This document shows, piece by piece, positions 6,479-11,513 of a DNA stretch of 11,513 nucleotides. The notes under the pieces were generated by a model that saw only the letters and a list, made by a program, of their open reading frames with translations, did no database searches and was not told where the DNA came from. Source of the DNA: an uncultured Megasphaera sp. (GTDB taxonomy: Bacteria; Bacillota; Negativicutes; Veillonellales; Megasphaeraceae); NCBI RefSeq assembly GCF_958350005.1, contig NZ_CATWFF010000057.1:1-11513 (forward strand). The letters run 5' to 3'. The translations under genes and the position numbers were made by a program. Positions within the stretch are counted from its first letter, which is position 1; each line of letters begins with the position of its first letter.

Positions 6479-7495
6479 ATGAAACATACATTACCTTTGG
6501 AAATTGAAGATCTGTCACTTTGTTTTGATACGCCGGCAGGCAAGATCGAGGCGCTGCGCCAGGTATCACTGCAGCTTCATGCCGGCGAGATTCTGGTACT
6601 GGCCGGTGAATCGGGATGCGGCAAATCTGTGCTGTGCCGCTCGGTGTTGAAACTGCTGCCGCCTTTTGCGCATATTACTGGCGGTGCCATTCGCATTCAG
6701 GGACAGGACGTGACGGCTTATACGGAACGGCAGATGGCATCTCTGCGCGGCCGTGTCGTATCTATGGTATTTCAGAATCCGCTGACGACGCTGAATCCGG
6801 CAATGACCATGGGGGAACAGCTGCGGGAAGCCCTTAACCGGGATGGCACGCTGAACCGGGCCGAAGCGGATCGGCAGGCTGTTGCGCTGCTGGAGATGGT
6901 GGGCATTCATGACGGTGCTTACCGCCTGGGCCAGGTGCCGCAGGCTTTTTCCGGCGGTCAGCGTCAGCGCTGCGCGCTGGCTATTGCCCTGGCGGCGAAA
7001 CCGGCTGTTCTGCTGGCTGATGAACCGACGACGGCCCTGGATGTAACGGTGCAGGTGCAAATACTGGATGTCCTGCGGGACCTGCGGCGAAAAAAGGGAT
7101 TATCCATGATCTTTGTCACTCATGATCTGGGCGTGGCAGCCCATCTGGCAGACCGGGTAGGCATTATGTACGCCGGTCGGATTGTAGAAATCGGTACGGC
7201 AGAAGAAATCTTTTATGATCCCCGTCATCCTTATACGTGGGGGCTCCTGGCTGCGCTGCCGTCGTACAGCAATGCCGGCAGACTGCAGGCTATTCCCGGC
7301 ATGCCGCCGGATATGCTCCATCCGCCTAAAGGAGATGCCTTTGCAGAACGCAATGCCTGTGCCCTGGCCATTGATTATGAACAGGAACCGCCCATGTTTT
7401 CCATATCACCGACCCATCAGGCGGCAACATGGCTTCTGGATCCGCAGGCGCCGAAGGTAGATCCGCCTGTGTGCATACGAAAGGGGAAATACTGA
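6479..7495 (+). CDS. ABC importer ATPase (DppD/NikD-like)
   Basis: This 338-aa cytoplasmic ATPase energises the importer. It has Walker A GESGCGKS (43-50), Q-loop Q99, signature FSGGQRQR (157-164), Walker B VLLADEP with D181/E182, and switch H215. The C-terminal oligopeptide/HPY extension begins near 250 (HPYTWGLLAALP) and continues through IPGMPPDML (272-280). In that extension, several positions that are cysteine in typical DppD-type proteins are replaced: N at 292, D at 299 and T at 317. Only C294 remains nearby, shifted by two residues. Start ATG 6479 has AGGA at 6468-6471 (7-nt spacing). The stop overlaps the next start by one base (TGATG). Confidence 0.9.
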   Translation: MKHTLPLEIEDLSLCFDTPAGKIEALRQVSLQLHAGEILVLAGESGCGKSVLCRSVLKLLPPFAHITGGAIRIQGQDVTAYTERQMASLRGRVVSMVFQNPLTTLNPAMTMGEQLREALNRDGTLNRAEADRQAVALLEMVGIHDGAYRLGQVPQAFSGGQRQRCALAIALAAKPAVLLADEPTTALDVTVQVQILDVLRDLRRKKGLSMIFVTHDLGVAAHLADRVGIMYAGRIVEIGTAEEIFYDPRHPYTWGLLAALPSYSNAGRLQAIPGMPPDMLHPPKGDAFAERNACALAIDYEQEPPMFSISPTHQAATWLLDPQAPKVDPPVCIRKGKY

Positions 7496-8358
7496 TGAAA
7501 CCGCCGCTTCTGGAACTGAAAGATATGTGCAAACAGTTTTTGCTGGATGACTGTCATACAATTGATGCATTGCGCCATGTATCCCTGTCTGTCGGGTATG
7601 GCGAAACGGTAGGCCTCATTGGCGAATCAGGGTGCGGCAAATCGACGCTGGCCCGTATGGCCATGGGGCTGTATACGCCGGATCAGGGCGATGTGTATTT
7701 TGAAGGGATGTCCCTCCGGTCCCGACAGGGATTACAGGCGGCGCAGCACGGAATGCACCTGATTTTTCAGGATTCCGATGGCGCCCTGGATCCGCACATG
7801 ACTTCGGCCCAATCTATTCGGGAAGGGCTGCGCCTTTCCGGTCATGGCAGGGAAGAAGGCCGGCAGATTGATGAACTCCTTCACTGTGTAGGCCTGGAAC
7901 CGCGCCATGGGCAGGCCTATCCGGCAGAGCTGTCCGGCGGTCAGCGCCAGCGCGTGGCCATTGCCCGCTGTCTGGCCGTAAAGCCCAAGCTGATCATTGC
8001 CGATGAACCGATTGCATCATTAGATGTATCCATTCAGGCGCAGATTATCAACCTGCTCATGGATTTACAGGAACAGCAGCACTTTTCCATGCTGTTTATC
8101 GCCCATGACCTGGCTGTCGTTCGCCATATCAGTCACCGCGTCGTCGTCATGTATGAAGGGTGCGTTGTGGAAGAAGGCCCGACGGACCGCGTTTTCTCCC
8201 ATCCCGGCCATGCCTATACCCGGCGGCTGCTGGCTTCCATATTGCGGCCTGATCCGCTGTATGAACGGAATAAGCCTGGTCTGCCGCATATGGACGATGC
8301 TGTCATGCTCGGCGGTGAATTACAGGAAATAGAGTCAGGCCATAAGGTACGCTGTTAG
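7495..8358 (+). CDS. ABC importer ATPase (DppF/NikE-like)
   Basis: This 287-aa ATPase is the partner of the preceding one, presumably forming a heterodimer. It has Walker A GESGCGKS (43-50), Q-loop Q92, signature LSGGQ (146-150), Walker B LIIADE (D170, E171) and H204. The core ends around HPGHAYTRRLLASIL (236-250). The remaining tail of about 37 residues lacks the full HPY extension and its cysteines, as in NikE-like members. I chose ATG 7495, with AAGGGG at 7481-7486 (8-nt spacing); an in-frame upstream start at 7429 would add 22 residues inside the previous gene. Last gene of the importer operon. No hairpin terminator is visible right after it. Confidence 0.9.
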   Translation: MKPPLLELKDMCKQFLLDDCHTIDALRHVSLSVGYGETVGLIGESGCGKSTLARMAMGLYTPDQGDVYFEGMSLRSRQGLQAAQHGMHLIFQDSDGALDPHMTSAQSIREGLRLSGHGREEGRQIDELLHCVGLEPRHGQAYPAELSGGQRQRVAIARCLAVKPKLIIADEPIASLDVSIQAQIINLLMDLQEQQHFSMLFIAHDLAVVRHISHRVVVMYEGCVVEEGPTDRVFSHPGHAYTRRLLASILRPDPLYERNKPGLPHMDDAVMLGGELQEIESGHKVRC

Positions 8359-8368
8359 CAACTATTTC

Positions 8369-8397
8369 TTGACTTACCTCCTGATTTCCGGTAGGCT
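8369..8397 (+). promoter_or_regulatory. Probable promoter of the dehydrogenase-permease pair
   Basis: TTGACT (8369-8374) is a near-consensus -35. TAGGCT (8392-8397), 17 bp downstream, is a weak -10. A perfect 10-bp palindrome, CTACTAGTAG (8396-8405), covers the end of the -10 and the expected start near 8404. A strong -35 with a weak -10 overlapped by a palindrome would suit regulation, possibly by an activator or repressor. The match is by eye. Confidence 0.45.
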
Positions 8398-8427
8398 ACT
8401 AGTAGAACTGCAGGGAGGGATGGAGCA

Positions 8428-9396
8428 ATGAACATTTTAGTGGCAATGGAAGTGGACCGCCGTCACCGGCAATGGCTGCAGGATGCGGCAGGTTCGAACA
8501 ATATCGTGTTTTACCCTGTACAGGGACCGGTCGATGTCCACATACCGGAAGAAGAACTGGCAGCGGCCGACGTCATCATTGGCAACGTAGCACCAGAGCT
8601 GCTCTGTCATGCGGAAAAGCTGCAGTGGCTTCAGCTCAACAGTGCCGGTGCCAATGCCTATTGCCGAGATGGAATTCTGCCGCCTGGTGTGCAGCTTACC
8701 AATGCGACTGGTGCCTACGGCCTGGCTATTGCTGAGCACATGATGGGAATGGTGCTGGCTATGATGAAAAAGCTGTACCTCTATTATGATCATCAAAAAC
8801 AGGCAGAATGGCACGATGAAGGGCCTGTCCGGTCCCTGTACGGCGCGACCGTTCTGGTTATTGGATTTGGCGACATTGGCCGGGAATTTGGCCGCCGCAT
8901 GAAAGCCATGGGCGCTCATGTCATCGGTATTCGCCGGCGAAGCGGAGTCCTGCCGGCTGAAGCAGACGAAATGGGGACCATGGAGAAGCTCGATTCGTAC
9001 TTGGCAAAAGCCGATATTGTGGCATCCAGTCTGCCCGACACACCGGCGACGTACCATCTGTATACGAAAGAACGCTTTGCTGCCATGAAGAAAGGTGCTT
9101 ATTTTCTGAATGTCGGACGGGGAAGCAATGTCGTACAGGATGCACTGTGCGACGCCGTTTGCTCCGGTCATCTGGCCGGTGCTGCCGTCGATGTTACGTC
9201 GCCGGAACCACTGCCGCCGGATCACCGAATGTGGCATACGCCGGGAATCTACATTACGCCCCATGTATCAGGAGGCTATCATCTGCAGGAAACGCACGAC
9301 CGTATCGTCCGCATTGCAGCAGCAAATCTGAAGCGGTTTATACAGGGAGAGCCCCTGGAAAATATAGTAGATCCTGCAACGGGATATAAACGATAA
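8428..9396 (+). CDS. D-2-hydroxyacid dehydrogenase family protein
   Basis: This 322-aa NAD(P)-dependent dehydrogenase interconverts 2-oxo acids and D-2-hydroxy acids. The Rossmann loop GFGDIG (146-151) and the catalytic triad R231 (in NVGRG), E260 (in TSPEPLP) and H279 (in ITPHVSGG) are all present. Three arginines, RRR (169-171), follow the second strand, where an acidic residue usually marks NAD+. NADP(H) preference is therefore likely, as in GhrA-type glyoxylate/hydroxypyruvate reductases. The substrate (glyoxylate, hydroxypyruvate, pyruvate or other) cannot be told from sequence. Start ATG 8428 has GGAGG at 8414-8418 (9-nt spacing). It is followed 28 bp later by the DMT permease gene, probably in one transcript. 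Confidence 0.9.
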   Translation: MNILVAMEVDRRHRQWLQDAAGSNNIVFYPVQGPVDVHIPEEELAAADVIIGNVAPELLCHAEKLQWLQLNSAGANAYCRDGILPPGVQLTNATGAYGLAIAEHMMGMVLAMMKKLYLYYDHQKQAEWHDEGPVRSLYGATVLVIGFGDIGREFGRRMKAMGAHVIGIRRRSGVLPAEADEMGTMEKLDSYLAKADIVASSLPDTPATYHLYTKERFAAMKKGAYFLNVGRGSNVVQDALCDAVCSGHLAGAAVDVTSPEPLPPDHRMWHTPGIYITPHVSGGYHLQETHDRIVRIAAANLKRFIQGEPLENIVDPATGYKR

Positions 9397-9424
9397 GGCA
9401 ATGTATATACAGGAGGGGATAGGG

Positions 9425-10297
9425 ATGAATCGGCCGTTATGGAAATATCTGGCTTCACTGGTATTGCTGGGGTCCAATGGCGTCGTAGCTGCGCAGATTT
9501 CTCTGGGCAGTACGGATATTGTGCTGCTGCGGGCCCTGTTTGGCCTGCTTGGCCTGCTTTGTGTATGGGGAATGGTGTGCCGCAGGTGGACTTTTTACCG
9601 GTATCGCCGGGAACTGGTGTACGTCGTTCTTACTGGCGTAGCGACGGCTGTGAACTGGCTGACCTTGTTTGCTGCCTATCAGATGATGGGCGTCAGTCTG
9701 GGGATTATTTTTAACTACTGTGGTCCTGCTGTTGTCATCGCACTGGCACCGGTCATGCTGCACGACCGCTTTACGGCCGTGAAAGGGATTACCCTTTGCT
9801 GTGTCATTCTGGGAGTATGCTGCATCAGCGGCCAGGCAGCCGGCGTGAACCTGACTGCAGCCGGCATGGTATATGGTGCCCTGGCTGCCGTGTCTTTTGC
9901 CTTCATGATTTTGTTTAATAAAAAAGTGGACCATGTGCCTGGATTGGAACGGGTCATCTTGCAGATGGTCGTTTCTGTTCTGATTATTGGCAGTATGGCC
10001 TTGTACAACCATGGCTGGTATATGCCCATTCAGTCTTCTGACTGGCTTCCGGCTATCTGGCTGGGCGTTATGAATACAGGGCTGGCGTACTACCTGTATT
10101 TTTCCTGCATGTCCGGCCTGTCTGTGCAGACCATTTCCATTTGCGGGTATTTGGAACCTGTATCGTCTGTATTTTTGTCCATGCTCATACTGCATGAAGT
10201 CATGATGCCGGTTCAGTGGGTCGGTGCAGTCCTGATTATTGGCAGTGCCGTATGGAGTGAGTACCGGCAGTCATCACATCCCGTATCGGCATCGTGA
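9425..10297 (+). CDS. EamA/DMT-family transporter
   Basis: This 290-aa membrane protein has two EamA repeats (about 8-136 and 146-278), and roughly ten hydrophobic segments are visible. The first repeat has a GSTDIVLLRAL stretch (28-38); the second has GYLEPVSSVFLSMLILHE (241-258), the classic DMT end-of-repeat signature. The family moves amino acids and related metabolites, often outward; the ligand is unknown. The start is ATG 9425, with AGGAGG at 9411-9416 (8-nt spacing). An ATG at 9401 in the same frame would add eight residues that carry the ribosome binding site itself, so it was rejected. Probably co-transcribed with the dehydrogenase; it might export or import its substrate or product, but this is inference. 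Confidence 0.88.
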   Translation: MNRPLWKYLASLVLLGSNGVVAAQISLGSTDIVLLRALFGLLGLLCVWGMVCRRWTFYRYRRELVYVVLTGVATAVNWLTLFAAYQMMGVSLGIIFNYCGPAVVIALAPVMLHDRFTAVKGITLCCVILGVCCISGQAAGVNLTAAGMVYGALAAVSFAFMILFNKKVDHVPGLERVILQMVVSVLIIGSMALYNHGWYMPIQSSDWLPAIWLGVMNTGLAYYLYFSCMSGLSVQTISICGYLEPVSSVFLSMLILHEVMMPVQWVGAVLIIGSAVWSEYRQSSHPVSAS

Positions 10298-10322
10298 TCT
10301 GACGATGTAGAATAGTAACATA

Positions 10323-10337
10323 GCCTGTATGACAGGC
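10323..10337. repeat. Small hairpin next to the terminator
   Basis: GCCTGT (10323-10328) and ACAGGC (10332-10337) form a perfect 6-bp stem with a 3-nt ATG loop. It lies 5 bp before the longer hairpin. On the minus strand it could help stop transcription from yigZ; alone it has no T tract. Confidence 0.4.
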
Positions 10338-10341
10338 ATAC

Positions 10342-10383
10342 GAAACAGGACTTCTGATTTTGCTGAATCAGAAGTCCTGTTTC
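10342..10383. terminator. Hairpin terminator between convergent genes
   Basis: GAAACAGGACTTCTGATT (10342-10359) pairs perfectly with its reverse complement (10366-10383), giving an 18-bp stem with a 6-nt loop. The downstream sequence on the plus strand is AT-rich (ATTATATCTTA) but not a pure T tract. It lies between the plus-strand DMT gene and the minus-strand yigZ gene and could work in both directions. Confidence 0.8.
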
Positions 10384-10391
10384 ATTATATC

Positions 10392-11036
10392 TTATGGCCG
10401 TTTCCGTATGATTGGAATACAGAGTTCATCTGTATTCGTAATTTGGGCACGCCCATTGGTGGCGTTTATCAGGCTTTGTTTTACCGCTTCTGTCTGTTCC
10501 TGCGGAATGTGCAGGGTAAAGGTTACCGTGTCGGCAAAGGAGCGGTCGGCAACGGTCAGTCCCTGTTCAGACGTCAGCCGTTCTACTGTACTGACAAAGG
10601 AATAGGGGACGCATACCATTACGACATCATGAGGAATATAATCGGCAATTTGTGCTTCTTCCAGAGCCAGTACTACAGCATGACCGTATGCACGGATGAG
10701 TCCGCTGGCCCCGAGCTTGACGCCGCCAAAATAACGGGTAACGATGGCAATCGTATTGGTAATGCCCTGTTTTTTTAAAATTTCCAGGATCGGACGCCCT
10801 GCCGTACCGGCAGGTTCTCCGTCATCGCTGGATTTTTGTATGCTGCCGCCTGGGCCCAGCTGATAGGCGTAACAGTTGTGACGGGCGTCCCAGTACTGTT
10901 TGCGGATGCGTTCCAGGCAGGCAGCGGCTTCGCTTTCGTCGTGTATTTCCTGCAGGGTAGCAATAAACCGTGATTTCTTAATCGTATATTCTGCCGTTCC
11001 CTGGCCATATACAGAGGTAATAAAAGAATGCGCCAT
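10392..11036 (-). CDS. yigZ: YigZ/IMPACT-family protein
   Basis: This 214-aa protein of the conserved UPF0029/IMPACT family is soluble and cytoplasmic. Motifs are KKSRFIA (20-26), DARHNCYAY (50-58), SDDGEPAGTAGRP (70-82) and VTRYFGGVKLGASG (99-112, the family signature, continuing to 118). A C-terminal DUF1949-like domain follows (about 138-200). The molecular function is not firmly known; IMPACT homologues act in translation control. Its own promoter is at 11072-11100. The start codon (ATG at 11036 on the minus strand) follows AAAAGGA (11054-11048) with an 11-nt gap, slightly long. It lies downstream of the XRE regulator on the same strand. It ends 8 bp from the convergent terminator hairpin. 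Confidence 0.92.
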   Translation of the reverse strand: MAHSFITSVYGQGTAEYTIKKSRFIATLQEIHDESEAAACLERIRKQYWDARHNCYAYQLGPGGSIQKSSDDGEPAGTAGRPILEILKKQGITNTIAIVTRYFGGVKLGASGLIRAYGHAVVLALEEAQIADYIPHDVVMVCVPYSFVSTVERLTSEQGLTVADRSFADTVTFTLHIPQEQTEAVKQSLINATNGRAQITNTDELCIPIIRKRP

Positions 11037-11071
11037 GAAGAGATTCGTCCTTTTCGTCAGATATTTCTTTT

Positions 11072-11100
11072 ATCATAGCGCATTCTTCTGTATTTGACAA
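11072..11100 (-). promoter_or_regulatory. Promoter of yigZ
   Basis: On the minus strand TTGTCA (11100-11095) and TATGAT (11077-11072) are separated by exactly 17 bp, close to consensus. Transcription would start near 11065, giving a leader of about 29 nt before the yigZ ATG. The spacer holds a 10-bp sequence whose inverse occurs in codons 2-5 of yigZ. Confidence 0.7.
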
Positions 11101-11116
11101 AGCTTTTTTATCTTCC

Positions 11117-11479
11117 TTATGTTGTGGTGTTTGCATCGTCGACATGCAGCAGTACTTCAATAGCATGCTGCTGTTCTGCCGGAAGAGCGTGGATGGCGCG
11201 AATAATCCGGCTGTCTTTTTCGGTAATGGAAGCGCAGTGCTGACAGTCGGCATGGTCTTCTTCCACGCCTTTGCAGAAAATCCCCGGTCTTCCGACTAAA
11301 ATGCAGATGGGGATTTGAAAGTAATCTGCCATTTTTAATAATACTGAAATATCAGGGGAATACAGTCCCGTTTCCCAGGAATATACGGCTTGTTTAGACA
11401 TGCCAAATAACGCACCGAATTCGGTTTGCGTTAGTCCTTTCTTTTTGCGGTAAAATCGAATTTCCTGTCCTAATGTCAT
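11117..11479 (-). CDS. XRE-family helix-turn-helix regulator with a Cys/His cluster
   Basis: This 120-aa protein has an N-terminal HTH of the XRE/Cro-C1 type (about 4-60): IRFYRKKKGLTQTEFGALFGMSKQAVYSWETG. It therefore binds DNA, probably as a dimer. Past the HTH lies a short Cys/His-rich stretch with C69, H76, C79, H81 and C82, suggesting a metal- or redox-responsive site. The C-terminal part (about 85-120) looks helical and is not recognised by me. The start is ATG at 11479 (minus strand), with AGGAG at 11493-11489 and a 9-nt gap. It sits 81 bp upstream of yigZ on the same strand; yigZ has its own promoter in the gap and I see no clear terminator between them. Targets are unknown; any tie to neighbouring operons is speculative. 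Confidence 0.85.
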   Translation of the reverse strand: MTLGQEIRFYRKKKGLTQTEFGALFGMSKQAVYSWETGLYSPDISVLLKMADYFQIPICILVGRPGIFCKGVEEDHADCQHCASITEKDSRIIRAIHALPAEQQHAIEVLLHVDDANTTT

Positions 11480-11513
11480 AATCTTGTGCTCCTATGGCCT
11501 TGCAAATAAAACG

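Noticed and set aside
8437..9264. A 275-codon open frame on the minus strand opposite the dehydrogenase
   Set aside because: It lies wholly antisense to a gene with clear catalytic motifs, its translation is low-complexity in Arg/His/Gln, and no known motif or ribosome binding site supports it.
9455..10195. A 246-codon minus-strand open frame opposite the DMT permease
   Set aside because: It is antisense to a gene with two EamA repeats, and its composition is that of a shadow frame.
10329..10778. A 149-codon plus-strand frame starting next to the terminator hairpin
   Set aside because: It is antisense to yigZ, whose family signature is unambiguous, and its start lies beside the terminator.
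10978..11253. A 91-codon minus-strand frame running from the regulator into yigZ
   Set aside because: It overlaps the 3' part of the XRE gene, the yigZ promoter and the yigZ start in another frame, and has no ribosome binding site or recognisable domain.

Overview
The window looks like an ordinary chromosomal segment of an anaerobic member of the Negativicutes (Firmicutes with a Veillonellaceae/Megasphaera-like gene set). The evidence is a Veillonella-type biotin-dependent, sodium-pump-style methylmalonyl-CoA decarboxylase gene set, Gram-positive-like GGAGG ribosome binding sites, and a base composition that looks moderate, near 50% GC (judged by eye). The genus is inference; no RNA gene or marker fixes it.

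Layout. (1) Positions 1-167 hold an upstream control region with an extended -10 promoter and two dyads. (2) Positions 168-2658 hold a three-gene operon: mmdA (carboxyltransferase), an mmdD/oadG-like membrane anchor, and mmdC (biotin carrier), closed by a strong hairpin at 2673-2716. The membrane beta subunit (mmdB) and the small epsilon subunit (mmdE), which accompany these genes in Veillonella, are absent here. (3) Positions 2838-8358 hold a complete peptide/nickel-class (Opp/Dpp/Nik) ABC importer: two permeases, a lipoprotein substrate-binding protein, then two ATPases. A good promoter (TTGTGA-17-TATACT) overlaps an imperfect 25-bp dyad, and a perfect 28-bp palindrome separates the binding-protein gene from the ATPase genes. 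(4) Positions 8369-10297 hold a D-2-hydroxyacid dehydrogenase and an EamA/DMT-family permease, probably co-transcribed from their own promoter and ended by an 18-bp-stem hairpin. (5) On the minus strand at 10392-11479 are a YigZ/IMPACT-family gene with its own promoter and, upstream of it, a small XRE-type regulator with an unusual Cys/His cluster.

How the genes work together. The Mmd proteins would carry the carboxyl group from methylmalonyl-CoA to biotin on MmdC. The sodium-pumping decarboxylation step needs a beta subunit that must lie elsewhere, if it exists. The ABC operon encodes all five parts of an importer. Its substrate (di/oligopeptide, nickel chelate or other small ligand) cannot be fixed from sequence alone. 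The dehydrogenase and the DMT permease may form a 2-keto/2-hydroxy acid module, but that is weak inference.

I did not find phage, transposon, CRISPR or toxin-antitoxin signatures, nor anything I would call a new system. The best leads are the missing beta subunit with an atypical anchor, the operator-like dyads, the intra-operon palindrome, degenerate Cys motifs in the ATPases, and the Cys/His-bearing regulator. Six ABC, DMT and Mmd starts were placed by ribosome binding site and differ from the longest open frame where noted.
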